DNA of 41,408 bases, taken from contig JAPPGU010000074.1 in assembly GCA_028821265.1 (NCBI GenBank), positions 1 through 41,408 on the forward strand. Direction: 5' to 3'. Positions 29,749-37,496 of this stretch are shown here, piece by piece. The first letter of the stretch is position 1. Each line of letters begins with the position of its first letter. Under the pieces are notes generated by a model. It saw only the letters and a program-made list of their open reading frames with translations, searched no databases and had not been told where the DNA came from. The DNA is from a bacterium (lineage in GTDB: Bacteria > Actinomycetota > Acidimicrobiia > Spongiisociales > Spongiisociaceae). The position numbers and the translations under genes were made by a program.

Positions 29749-30701
29749 ACCTCGGCCTGACGGTCCTCGCGGTCACCTCGTCGGTGGTCTTCGCCGTCTC
29801 CGGCGTTGCGCTCTGGATAAAGCCGCCTCGCCGGCTGGGGTCGCGGGTGCGACCGTACTCCAACGCCACCAGGCTTGAGTTCCGTCCGAGTCCCGAGGCG
29901 GCGGTCCGGATGGATCCGGGACGGACGCTCGGCGACAGCGCCATTCGCCGCTTGCTGGGACCGATGCTGGCCGGGACGGTGTATCCGCTGGCGCGGTTGC
30001 TGATGCCGATGGACGATCGGGAGCTGGCGGTCCGGCTGCGCCAGGGAGGTCTCTTCCCGGACCTGGAGGAAGCCGCACGACCCCGGGTATACCGGGTGCG
30101 ATCCCTCGGCCTGATGGTCCTGTACGCCACCGGTCTGGCAGGAATCGCGTTGGTGAGTGGCGGGTCCGGTATGAGGGTGATCCTGTTCCTGACGGCCGGC
30201 GCCGCCCTGGGCGGTCTCCAGGTTCGGGCCCGGTTGTCCGAGGCGGTCCGCCGCCGCCGTGAGGCCATCCGTTCGGAGCTTTACACCATCAACCAGCTGG
30301 TGGCCATGTATACCCGGGTGGGAGGTGGACCCATCCAGGGTCTCCGGTACGTGGTCGGCCGCGCCCGCGGGATAGCGGTGGAGGAGATCGCCGAGGTGCT
30401 CCACCTGCACGAGCGGGGTTGGGTCTTCGCCGAGGCCATGGCCCGGGCGGAGAGGCTGACGCCGGAGCCGGAGGCGGCCCGGACCTACCGCGTCATGGCG
30501 AGATCCCAGGAGCAGGGATCCGATCTCTCCCATGCGCTGCTCGGGCTGTCGAAGGACCTGAGGGCGATGCGGCGGGATGCGCTCAGGAGGGCGGCGGCGC
30601 GGCGGCGGATCCTGATGGTCATTCCGGTGGTGGTGGTCCTCGCGCCCATCACGATGCTGTTCATGGCCGCCCCGATCCCATCGATCGTGTTCGGGGGATG
30701 A
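29745..30701 (+). CDS. tadC: TadC-like type II secretion F-domain membrane protein
   Basis: 318 residues. N-terminal helix (LTVLAVTSSVVFAVSGVALWI), a central pair (LGLMVLYATGLAGIALV; MRVILFLTAGAALGGLQV), the T2SSF cytoplasmic domain (INQLVAMYTRVGGGPIQGLRYVV...RVMARSQEQGSDLSHALLGLSKDLR) and a final hydrophobic segment (ILMVIPVVVVLAPITMLFMAAP). ATG at 29745 overlaps tadB by 4 bp (ATGA). Partner of TadB in the pilus platform. Confidence 0.9.
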   Translation: MNLGLTVLAVTSSVVFAVSGVALWIKPPRRLGSRVRPYSNATRLEFRPSPEAAVRMDPGRTLGDSAIRRLLGPMLAGTVYPLARLLMPMDDRELAVRLRQGGLFPDLEEAARPRVYRVRSLGLMVLYATGLAGIALVSGGSGMRVILFLTAGAALGGLQVRARLSEAVRRRREAIRSELYTINQLVAMYTRVGGGPIQGLRYVVGRARGIAVEEIAEVLHLHERGWVFAEAMARAERLTPEPEAARTYRVMARSQEQGSDLSHALLGLSKDLRAMRRDALRRAAARRRILMVIPVVVVLAPITMLFMAAPIPSIVFGG

Positions 30702-30797
30702 GCAGATTGGGGGAGCAGGGGTTCGGCGGGTCAGGTGGCTCTGCTGGTTCGTTGGTCGGGTCGTATCGAGCAATTCCGAGATAGGAAGGGAGCAAAG

Positions 30798-31025
30798 GTG
30801 AAGATCAAGATCGGCGCCAGGACGATGGCGCGGGTTCATGCCCGTACGCTGTGGATTCGGGAGGAGAAGGGAGCAGCCGAGACCTCGACGATCCTGGCCT
30901 GGATAGTGGTCGGCGTGCTGGTGGTGTTCGCCCTCCGGACGGGGCTTACAAATGCGGGGACAACCGTGATCACCTGGGTGACGGACCAGATCACAAACGT
31001 GACCGTCGCTCCTGCCAACCCCTGA
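30798..31025 (+). CDS. Candidate Flp-type pilin, 75 residues
   Basis: A short basic leader (MKIKIGARTMARVHARTLWIREEKG) is followed by AAETSTILAWIVVGVLVVFALRT, a single hydrophobic helix, and a 30-residue tail. The junction EKG|AAE with a glutamate soon after resembles the class III prepilin site (G|AxxxE), though the usual E5-Y6 pair is not exact. GTG start with GGAAGGGAG five nt upstream. Placed directly after tadC as pilin genes often are. No prepilin peptidase gene is in the window. It could also be a minor pseudopilin. Confidence 0.65.
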   Translation: MKIKIGARTMARVHARTLWIREEKGAAETSTILAWIVVGVLVVFALRTGLTNAGTTVITWVTDQITNVTVAPANP

Positions 31026-31071
31026 CAATGGAGCGGGACTTGCGATTCGCGCGCGACGACTGGGCGACGGC

Positions 31072-31293
31072 ATGATCTACCCATCGGATGCCGGCAGCGA
31101 TCCCCGGCTCTTCCCCCCGGTCCTCGATGTGCCCGGGGTGGCCGACCTGCTCGGTCTCTCCATCGAGGAGACCCGCCGCCTCATCGGAGAGGGTTGGATC
31201 GACTGCGCCAGCGTCAAGGGACGCCTGCTGTTCCATCGTGACCGGGTCATCGAGTGGCTTCGAAACCAGCGCGTGGACCCCGACGACTGGTAG
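31072..31293 (+). CDS. Small helix-turn-helix (MerR/excisionase-like) protein
   Basis: 73 residues. LDVPGVADLLGLSIEETRRLIGEGWIDCASVKGRLLFHRDRVIEWLRNQ is the single-helix-turn-helix of excisionase/AlpA-type domains (LLGLS...RL...G..I....VKGR..F....V..WL). It starts 46 bp after the pilin and is probably co-transcribed, so it may regulate the pilus locus; no integrase is nearby to suggest an excisionase role. No Shine-Dalgarno is visible. A family A element follows 8 bp after its stop. Confidence 0.7.
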   Translation: MIYPSDAGSDPRLFPPVLDVPGVADLLGLSIEETRRLIGEGWIDCASVKGRLLFHRDRVIEWLRNQRVDPDDW

Positions 31294-31301
31294 TGGACCA
31301 C

Positions 31302-31472
31302 CAAGTGGTCTGTCTGCGAAATGGCTTAGCGTGGTCTGGCGGTCATCGGCGCCCCGTCGCTGCGTTCCGCTTCCTCAACGTGCCGCTGCGGGCACGCCTT
31401 CGTCAGCGGGCCTTGCGAGGAACACCGCTGCCGACGCCATACCACACCGCCACTCCGCAGACAGACCACTAG
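31302..31472. mobile_element. Family A inverted-repeat element (MITE-like), copy 2, 171 bp
   Basis: Terminal repeats AGTGGTCTGTCTGCG and complement; the left tip is CAAG and the right tip CTAG. The interior is almost identical to copy 1 (12859-13027), including the central segment with inverted GCGGGCACGCC/GGTGTTCC-like arms. It is non-coding, located between the HTH gene and the next membrane-protein gene, whose start is 33 bp downstream. Confidence 0.75.
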
Positions 31473-31504
31473 TCTGACGCGGGCGTGCGTGGAAGGGAGT
31501 CCGC

Positions 31505-31957
31505 ATGTACGAGTTGATGGAGTTCCTGCATGTCCTGGGCGCGGCGTCCTGGTTCGGCGCCAACGTGGTGCGGGCCTTCGCCCGCGGCCCGATGACGACC
31601 GTGGACGATAGCGCCGCTGCTGCCTGGCACCGCGTCACCGTCTCCATGGGCCGGGTGATCCACACTCCGGCCGCGATCGTGGTGTTCGTAACCGGGTTCG
31701 GCCTGGTCGGTCTGGCGAACGATGTCTACAGCATGACCGATCCGTTCGTGGTGGTGGGCATTCTGGCTGTCGTGATCGGTGCGGTGCTGGCCATGACCGT
31801 CACAGGCCCGAACGGGAGACGGATCGCGGCCGCGTACGAGCGGGCCGATCACGAGCAGGCCGAGAGCCTGTCCCGCCGCTCCAGCCTGGTGGGTTGGGTG
31901 GATACCGCCGTGCTGGCTTTCGCCGTCCTCGTCATGGTGACGCGCTGGGGCGCCTGA
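31505..31957 (+). CDS. Four-helix membrane protein (DUF2269/CopD-like)
   Basis: 150 residues. Segments: MEFLHVLGAASWFGANVVRAFA, IHTPAAIVVFVTGFGLVGLA, PFVVVGILAVVIGAVLAMTV and WVDTAVLAFAVLVMVTRWG. The opening LHVLGAASWFGA and the conserved early histidine resemble DUF2269/CopD-like proteins, whose function is unknown or metal/heme related. GGAAGGGAG five nt before ATG is a strong ribosome site. Convergent with deoD across a perfect hairpin. Confidence 0.7.
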   Translation: MYELMEFLHVLGAASWFGANVVRAFARGPMTTVDDSAAAAWHRVTVSMGRVIHTPAAIVVFVTGFGLVGLANDVYSMTDPFVVVGILAVVIGAVLAMTVTGPNGRRIAAAYERADHEQAESLSRRSSLVGWVDTAVLAFAVLVMVTRWGA

Positions 31958-31965
31958 CATCTCGG

Positions 31966-31985
31966 GGACACCGGGCCCGGTGTCC
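31966..31985. terminator. Bidirectional terminator hairpin
   Basis: Perfect 10-bp arms (GGACACCGGG and its complement) in the 56-bp gap between convergent genes. There is no T-tract on either side, so it is an I-shaped actinobacterial-type terminator candidate. Confidence 0.6.
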
Positions 31986-32013
31986 GGGCAGGTGTCGACG
32001 GTAAGGGGCTCTT

Positions 32014-32733
32014 TCAGCCCTGTTCCAGGTTGTGGATCGCTTCGAGCGCGATCCTCACCATCTGGTCGAAGGTGCGCTCCCGCTCGTCCGAGGAGGTCTG
32101 TTCCTCGGTCACGAGGTGGTCCGAGACGGTGACGATGGCCAGCGCCTGGGCGCCTTCCTCGGCCGCGATGGCGTAGAGCGCCGCGGCCTCCATCTCGACA
32201 GCCAGTACCCCCATCCGCTGCCAGATCTCCAAGGCGTTGTTGTAGCTGTTGTAGAACAGGTCGGAGGAGTGGAGGTTGCCGACATGGGTGTCGATCCCCA
32301 TTCCGGCGGCGGCATCGGCGGCCGCCCGGAGAAGGGGGTAGCTGGCGGTGGCCGCGTAGTCCCAGCCGTTGTAGCGCGTGCGGTTGATGCCCGAATCGGT
32401 GCCGGCGCCGATCGCCAGGATGACGTCCCTCATCTTCACGTCGGTGGAGATCCCGCCGCAGCTTCCCACCCGGACCAGCCGCCGCACGCCGTAGAAGCGG
32501 GTCAGTTCGGTGAGGTAGATCGATGCCGATGGCATCCCCATGCCGGTGCCCATGGTTGACACGGGCGTTCCCTTGTAGCTGCCGGTGAACCCGAGCATGT
32601 TGCGGACGGCGGTCACCTCGGTGACGTCCTCGAGGAACGTCTCCGCGATGTAGCGAGCCCGGAGCGGATCGCCGGGGAGCAGGATGGATTCGGCGAACGC
32701 GTCGTCCGGAGCTGAAATGTGCGGCGTGGCCAT
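32014..32733 (-). CDS. deoD: Purine-nucleoside phosphorylase, DeoD type
   Basis: 239 residues, the hexameric bacterial size. Motifs: LLPGDPLRARYIAETFLED (phosphate binding), GTGMGMPSASIY, VRVGSCGGIS, VLAVEMEAAALYAIAAEEG (nucleoside-binding Glu/Met/Glu) and TVSDHLVTEE (catalytic Asp). It splits purine nucleosides with phosphate in salvage. ATG with GGAG six nt upstream, 10 bp after the stop of a 40-residue zinc-ribbon gene, so both are likely on one leaderless transcript. Confidence 0.95.
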   Translation of the reverse strand: MATPHISAPDDAFAESILLPGDPLRARYIAETFLEDVTEVTAVRNMLGFTGSYKGTPVSTMGTGMGMPSASIYLTELTRFYGVRRLVRVGSCGGISTDVKMRDVILAIGAGTDSGINRTRYNGWDYAATASYPLLRAAADAAAGMGIDTHVGNLHSSDLFYNSYNNALEIWQRMGVLAVEMEAAALYAIAAEEGAQALAIVTVSDHLVTEEQTSSDERERTFDQMVRIALEAIHNLEQG

Positions 32734-32743
32734 GGGTGTCTCC

Positions 32744-32866
32744 TTACCGGGCGGTCAGGACCAGCCAGGAACAGCTGGCACAGAAATCATCGTCCTCGTC
32801 GCTGTCGAGGGTGTCGCCACACGAGGCGCAGGGAGCGGCAGCATCGGCGGCGCGCGCGTGGTCCAC
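32744..32866 (-). CDS. 40-residue CxxC/CxxC zinc-ribbon protein upstream of deoD
   Basis: A short frame: GTG start at 32866, TAA stop at 32744-32746. It contains APCASCGDTLDSDEDDDFCASCSWLVLTAR, two CxxC knuckles separated by an acidic loop, which could bind one zinc ion. The start is exactly 7 nt after TAACCT, matching the leaderless promoters elsewhere in the window, and the stop is 10 bp before deoD with deoD's ribosome site between. The signals and metal-site pattern argue it is real; its role is unknown (possible zinc-dependent adaptor). Confidence 0.6.
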   Translation of the reverse strand: MDHARAADAAAPCASCGDTLDSDEDDDFCASCSWLVLTAR

Positions 32867-32873
32867 GATCGAC

Positions 32874-32879
32874 AGGTTA
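32874..32879 (-). promoter_or_regulatory. -10 element (TAACCT) for the zinc-ribbon/deoD transcript
   Basis: TAACCT on the minus strand with a 7-nt spacer to the GTG start at 32866. Confidence 0.45.
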
Positions 32880-32971
32880 ATCGAGGCTTGGGCCCCGGGC
32901 TCTCGCCGTTCGGTCCCCTCTCATCGGTCGGGCCTGCCGTTTCCGGTGTTCCTCGATGCGGTCGCGGTCCA

Positions 32972-33014
32972 CGATGTGGTACGTTCCTCCCGCGAGGTGG
33001 TACCTCCGACATCG
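32972..33014. promoter_or_regulatory. Inverted repeat upstream of the IclR-family gene
   Basis: CGATGTGGTAC at 32972-32982 is matched by GTACC and ACATCG at 33000-33014, with a second GAGGTGGTACCTC near-palindrome on the right side. It ends about 13 bp before the regulator start, suiting autoregulation by an IclR dimer or tetramer. Confidence 0.35.
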
Positions 33015-33026
33015 GGAGATCCGGCC

Positions 33027-33770
33027 ATGGGCAGGGTGCAATCAATTGACCGGGCTTTCGCCATTCTGGACGTCATCTCGGCCTCCGACCTGGGAATCAC
33101 CGAACTGGCCGAGCGGGTCGCGATGCCCAAGAGCACGGTGGCCCGGCTGGTCAAGACCCTGGTGGAGTTGGGCGCCGTGGAGCGGGTGTCGCCCGGTTCC
33201 ACCTACCGGATCGGTCCCCGCCTGTCCGGTCTGGCCGCCGGCAGGAGCCGGGCGGCCGAGTTAGTGGCGCGGGCCCGGCCCCATCTCAAGATGCTGGCCG
33301 ATGGACTGGGGGAGGACGCCGGGCTTGCCGTTCCGGACGGCAACCGGGTCCACTACATCGCTCAGGAGGACGCCCAAAACAATATCGTGGTGAGGGATTG
33401 GACCGGCACCCTTCTACCCATGCACGTGGTCTCGTCCGGGCTGGTGTTCCTCGCCCACTGGCCGCCTGAACAGCTGGATAGCTACATCGCCTCCAACCCC
33501 GAGTCCTACACCCGCTATACGGTGACGGACCCCCGGCTGATACGGCAACGCATGAAGTCGATCCGTACCCAACGCCACGTCTGGGTCGTGGACGAGTTCG
33601 TAGAGGGGATGAGCTCGGTCGCCTCCCCCGTCTACGACCACCAGATGAGGGTGCTCGGGGCGATTCACGTCCACGGCCCCTCATACCGCTTCCCGGGCTC
33701 GGCCGACCGGGACGCGATCGCCGCCCGTGTCACCGACGCCGCCGAGCGCGTGTCGATTGCGCTCCAGTAG
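33027..33770 (+). CDS. IclR-family transcriptional regulator
   Basis: 247 residues. N-terminal winged HTH (QSIDRAFAILDVISASDLGITELAERVAMPKSTVARLVKTLVELGAVERVSPGSTYRIGPRLSGLA) and a C-terminal GAF-like effector domain (LADGLGEDAGLAVPDGNRVHYIAQ...MHVVSSGLVFLA...VDEFVEGMSSVASPVYDHQMRVLGAIHVHGPSYRF). IclR proteins sense small catabolic metabolites. ATG 33027 is chosen because homology starts there and GGGAGA lies 7 nt upstream. Divergent from the deoD transcript. The target genes are not identifiable. Confidence 0.92.
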   Translation: MGRVQSIDRAFAILDVISASDLGITELAERVAMPKSTVARLVKTLVELGAVERVSPGSTYRIGPRLSGLAAGRSRAAELVARARPHLKMLADGLGEDAGLAVPDGNRVHYIAQEDAQNNIVVRDWTGTLLPMHVVSSGLVFLAHWPPEQLDSYIASNPESYTRYTVTDPRLIRQRMKSIRTQRHVWVVDEFVEGMSSVASPVYDHQMRVLGAIHVHGPSYRFPGSADRDAIAARVTDAAERVSIALQ

Positions 33771-33806
33771 AAGGCCGTTCTGAACAAATAGTAACCAGCG
33801 CAATCA

Positions 33807-33827
33807 ACTAGCGACTAGCGACTAGCT
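33807..33827. repeat. Tandem heptamer array, 3 units (ACTAGCG), at the HD gene stop
   Basis: ACTAGCG, ACTAGCG, ACTAGCT in tandem. The last base is also the last base of the minus-strand TGA stop of the HD-domain gene (33827-33829), so the array abuts that gene's 3' end exactly. Confidence 0.65.
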
Positions 33828-34387
33828 CAGGGGGTGTCGTGGCGGCGGGTCGAGATCACCCGGCGCGCCATCGGTTCGAAGAACTCCAGCGGCAGGGACT
33901 CGTAGTCGGGGTCGAAGCAGTTCTGGTCGTAACGGGCGCAGAACTCCACCGTGTCGTCGTACCACGGGTGATCCTTGTACCTGTCGCGGGCGTTGCGATC
34001 CCCACCGAAGTAGTGGAAGTAGTAGTAGCCCTGGAAGAGGCCGTGGTGCCTGATGATCCAGTAGTTCTTCTCTGATATGTAAGGACGCAGCATGTCGGCC
34101 GCCACCTGGCTGTGGTTGTAGGGGGAGACGAGATCGCCTATGTCATGGAACAGGCAGCACACCACGAACTCCTCGTCCTTACCGTCCCGGTAGGCGCGGC
34201 TGGCCGACTGGAGGGAGTGCTCGAAGCGGCTGACCCGGTAGCCGGTGTCTCCCTCGTTCCATTGGACCCACTCGAGAAGGCGGTCGACGTAGTCGGTATG
34301 GAGTTGGTGTTCCATCCTCTCGAGGAGTTCGTACTCCTCCTGCGTGCCGTCTTCCATCCGGGTGAACGAAACCTGTTCCACGACCAT
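33827..34387 (-). CDS. HD-domain protein, possibly a PhnZ/MIOX-like diiron enzyme
   Basis: 186 residues. Metal-ligand pattern: His57 (FEHSLQSA), His81-Asp82 (FHDIGD), His92 (NHSQVAADML), His114-His115 (IRHHGLFQ) and a late Asp (RYDQNCFDP). An HD protein with this many histidines and QSA after the first resembles the mixed-valent diiron oxygenases PhnZ and TmpB rather than plain phosphohydrolases, but no phosphonate genes are nearby. The aromatic GYYYFHYFGGDRNAR stretch is characteristic of the subfamily. A TATCCT -10 candidate lies 21 bp before the ATG. Substrate unknown. Confidence 0.78.
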   Translation of the reverse strand: MVVEQVSFTRMEDGTQEEYELLERMEHQLHTDYVDRLLEWVQWNEGDTGYRVSRFEHSLQSASRAYRDGKDEEFVVCCLFHDIGDLVSPYNHSQVAADMLRPYISEKNYWIIRHHGLFQGYYYFHYFGGDRNARDRYKDHPWYDDTVEFCARYDQNCFDPDYESLPLEFFEPMARRVISTRRHDTP

Positions 34388-34528
34388 CCCCGCGCGTGAC
34401 CGGATACAGGATACAGGCAGGAAGCGTGTGACCGTTGCCTGCCTGGTGGGTATTCCAGGTGCCGTGGTGGGGACTGCCGGTCTCCTGAAACGGTCCTCCA
34501 GCTACCCGTGTCCTCTCCCGGGTCGGGT

Positions 34529-34534
34529 TAACAT
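34529..34534 (+). promoter_or_regulatory. -10 element (TAACAT) for the acyl-CoA ligase
   Basis: TAACAT about 35 bp before the ligase ATG, giving a short leader that contains GGGGAGGG. Confidence 0.4.
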
Positions 34535-34569
34535 CGCGACGGCGGGTATTTCCCCAGGGGAGGGCAGCG

Positions 34570-36420
34570 ATGAACACCGGAGTCGAACACGAACGCCAGG
34601 CCATAGGGGCAGCTATCGGCGACATGACCTTGGTCGGATTGCTCGGCCGGAACGCCGAGCGGTTCGGTGACCATCCGGCCATCCGGTGGAACGCCGGCGA
34701 GGAGACCCGAACGCTGACCTGGTCCGAGTATCGGGGCCAGGTGGTGGAGGTGGCGGCCGGGTTGCGCACCCTCGGAGTCGAGGCCGGGAACTTCGTCGCC
34801 ATCATGGCCGGCAACCGGCCCGAGCACGTGATCGCCGACCTCGGGATCGTTCATGCGGGCGCCGTTCCGGTGTCGCTGTACAACACCCTGGCTTCCGAGC
34901 AGATCCAGTACATCGCAGGTCACTGCTCCGCCCGGGTGGCGGTGCTGGAGAACGCCGACTACCTGGAGCGTTGGCAGGGAATCCGGGGGGACCTGCCCAA
35001 CCTGACCCACATCGTCGTCATGGAGCCGCCCGAGGACGGTGACGATGAGCGGATCATGTCCTGGGAGGATCTCCGGTCGGCGGGCCGGGAGGCACTGGCG
35101 GGCGATCCGGAGCTGGTCGATCGGTCGTCGGTGGCGGTGGCGCAGGACGACCTGGCCACCTTGATCTACACGTCCGGCACGACCGGAGTGCCCAAGGGGG
35201 TGATGATCAGCCATCGCAACGTGCTGTGGACCCTGGAGTGCGTCGCCCGCACCTACCCCCTGCCCGATCACTTGCGGCTCGTCTCCTACCTGCCGCTGGC
35301 GCACATCGGCGAGCGCATGGCCAGCCACTACGTCAGCCTGTATTGGGTCGGAACCGTCCGCTACATCCCCGATCTGACCGAAGTGGCGGCGGCGGTCCAG
35401 GAGACCCGCCCGCACGTCTTCTTCGCCGTGCCCCGGGTCTGGGAGAAGTTCCATGCCGGCCTGATGGCGCGGGTCAACGCCGAGCCCAACGCCCGGCGGC
35501 GGGCCCTGGCGCTCGGCGCCATCGAGTTGGCGATCGAGGGGCAACGGGCCGAGCAGGAGGGCCGCCACCTCGGGCTGGTCGACCGCCTGAAGCTCGGACT
35601 GTTCGATCGCATCCTGTTCTCCAAGAAGTTCCGGACCGGTCTCGGTATGGACGAGTTGAAGCTGGCCATCTCGGCCGCGGCGCCGATCTCGCCGGATCTC
35701 CTGCTCTTCTTCCGGGGTATCGGGCTACCGGTCTTCGAGCTCTACGGGATGACCGAGTCCTCCGGGCCGGGGACTACCAACGTGCCGGGCGCCAACCGGA
35801 TCGGCACTGTCGGTCGGGCCATGCCGGGCGTGGAGCTGTCCATCGCCGATGACGATGAGATCATGTTGCGGGGCGGGCTGATCACCGAGGGTTACTACCG
35901 GGACCCGGCCACGACCGCCGCCACCTATGGAGAGGACGGATGGCTGCGCACCGGCGACCTGGGACGGCTGGATGACCACGGCTACCTCACCATCATCGGG
36001 CGCAAGAAGGAGATCATCATCACCGCCGGCGGCAAGAACGTGGCCCCGGCCCGGCTCGAGAACCTCATCAACGAGCATGCCCTGATCTCCCAGGCGTGCG
36101 TGGTGGGAGACGGTCGCCGCTACCTGACCCTGCTGGTGGCCCTCGACCCCGACATGGCGGAGGGATGGGCCGAGAGCCAGGGCCTGGAGTACGGCAGCTT
36201 CGACGAGTTCACCCGCCATCCGGGGGTTCTCGAGGAGGTTGACCGGCTGGTGGAATCCGCCAACACCAGGGTTGCCCGGGTGGAGCAGGCTCGCAAGTGG
36301 ACGGTGGTGTCGGAGAAGTGGTCGGCCGAGACCGGCGAGCTGACCCCATCTCTCAAGATGAAGCGCCGGGTGGTGCTCGAGCGCTACTTCCGCCAGATCG
36401 AAGAGCTCTACGAGGACTGA
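34570..36420 (+). CDS. Long-chain acyl-CoA synthetase (FadD15-like AMP-binding enzyme)
   Basis: 616 residues. A-motifs: YTSGTTGVPKGVMISHRN near residue 199 (ATP loop), SYLPLAHIGERM near 237, ELYGMTESSGP near 392, GWLRTGDLGRLDDHGYLTIIGRKKEIIITAGGKNVAP near 455-495 with the hinge Asp and catalytic Lys region near KMKRR at the end. Length and motifs match the soluble FadD15/long-chain group that activates fatty acids via acyl-AMP. ATG with GGGGAGGG five nt upstream. Monocistronic or with the dehydrogenase 52 bp downstream. Confidence 0.93.
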   Translation: MNTGVEHERQAIGAAIGDMTLVGLLGRNAERFGDHPAIRWNAGEETRTLTWSEYRGQVVEVAAGLRTLGVEAGNFVAIMAGNRPEHVIADLGIVHAGAVPVSLYNTLASEQIQYIAGHCSARVAVLENADYLERWQGIRGDLPNLTHIVVMEPPEDGDDERIMSWEDLRSAGREALAGDPELVDRSSVAVAQDDLATLIYTSGTTGVPKGVMISHRNVLWTLECVARTYPLPDHLRLVSYLPLAHIGERMASHYVSLYWVGTVRYIPDLTEVAAAVQETRPHVFFAVPRVWEKFHAGLMARVNAEPNARRRALALGAIELAIEGQRAEQEGRHLGLVDRLKLGLFDRILFSKKFRTGLGMDELKLAISAAAPISPDLLLFFRGIGLPVFELYGMTESSGPGTTNVPGANRIGTVGRAMPGVELSIADDDEIMLRGGLITEGYYRDPATTAATYGEDGWLRTGDLGRLDDHGYLTIIGRKKEIIITAGGKNVAPARLENLINEHALISQACVVGDGRRYLTLLVALDPDMAEGWAESQGLEYGSFDEFTRHPGVLEEVDRLVESANTRVARVEQARKWTVVSEKWSAETGELTPSLKMKRRVVLERYFRQIEELYED

Positions 36421-36472
36421 GCATCGGCGCGGTCGGGACGGGGCGCCGGCACCGGGGCCGGGTGGCCTAGGC

Positions 36473-37450
36473 GTGACCAGGGCGCACGTGATCGTCACGC
36501 GCCGGCCGCCCGGGGCGGTCGTGGAGATGCTCCGGGCGGTGGCCGCGGTGTGGGTGTTTCCGGAGAATCGAGCCATCCCGCGGGCCGAACTGCTTGCCAG
36601 GGTGCGTCATGCCGACGGCCTGTACTGCATGCTCACCGACCGCATCGACGCGGAGCTTCTGGAGACCGCCGGGCAGCTCGAGGCCATCAGCCAGATGGCG
36701 GTGGGAGTGGACAACATCGACCTGGCCTCATGCACGGCGCGGGGCATCCCGGTCGGCTACACCCCCGATGTCCTGACCGAGACCACCGCCGACACCGCCT
36801 TCGGGCTGCTGATTGCCGCTGCTCGCCGCTTCAGGGAGGGTTTTGAGGATGTAGTGGAGGGCCGCTGGGGGGAGTGGGATCCGATGGCGCTGGTGGGCCG
36901 GGACATCGCCGGATCCACCCTGGGCATCGTGGGTCTCGGGCGGATCGGGCAAGCCGTCGCCCGGAGGGGTGCGGGGTTCGGCATGCGGATGCTCTACACC
37001 AAGCGGAGCCGCGATCGCAGCGCCGAGGAGATGCTCGGAGTCGAGTACCGCACCCTGCCCGAACTGCTGGCGGAGGCGGATCACGTGGTGGTGGTGACCA
37101 GCTTCCACCCGGGCACGCACCACCTCATCGACCGGGATGCCCTGGCCGCCATGAAGCCGACCGCCACGCTCGTGAACGCGGCTCGGGGTCCGGTCGTCGA
37201 TACGGACGCGCTGGTCGAGGCGCTGGCCGGGGGGACCATCGCCGCCGCCGGCCTGGACGTGACCGATCCCGAACCCATCCCGGCGGACCATCCCCTGGTG
37301 GCCATGGACAACTGCTTCATCGTCCCGCACATCGGGAGCGCCACCGTCCGCACCCGCATCCGGATGGCGGAGCGGGCGGCGGCCAACCTGGTGGCTGCCT
37401 TGGAAGGGCGGCGGATGCCGTATTGCGCCAACCCCGAGGTGTACGCCTGA
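36473..37450 (+). CDS. D-2-hydroxyacid dehydrogenase (glyoxylate/phosphoglycerate dehydrogenase-like)
   Basis: 325 residues. NAD(P)-binding GLGRIGQAVARRGAGFGM near residue 150; catalytic triad Arg in NAARGPVVDTDAL near 237, Glu in DVTDPEPIPADHPL near 265, His in VPHIGSATVRTR near 285. Such enzymes reduce glyoxylate or hydroxypyruvate or oxidise D-2-hydroxyacids. The GTG start has no clear ribosome site. The stop TGA is the first three bases of a perfect heptamer array separating it from the convergent thiamine gene. Confidence 0.92.
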   Translation: MTRAHVIVTRRPPGAVVEMLRAVAAVWVFPENRAIPRAELLARVRHADGLYCMLTDRIDAELLETAGQLEAISQMAVGVDNIDLASCTARGIPVGYTPDVLTETTADTAFGLLIAAARRFREGFEDVVEGRWGEWDPMALVGRDIAGSTLGIVGLGRIGQAVARRGAGFGMRMLYTKRSRDRSAEEMLGVEYRTLPELLAEADHVVVVTSFHPGTHHLIDRDALAAMKPTATLVNAARGPVVDTDALVEALAGGTIAAAGLDVTDPEPIPADHPLVAMDNCFIVPHIGSATVRTRIRMAERAAANLVAALEGRRMPYCANPEVYA

Positions 37451-37496
37451 CCACTGACCACTGACCACTGACCACTGACCACTGACCACTGACCAC
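37448..37496. repeat. Tandem heptamer array, 7 perfect units (TGACCAC), between convergent genes
   Basis: Seven identical TGACCAC units with no mismatch. The first TGA is the stop codon of the dehydrogenase; the last base is part of the CTA that encodes the TAG stop of the opposite thiamine pyrophosphokinase gene. The array therefore exactly fills the space between two convergent stop codons. Confidence 0.85.
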
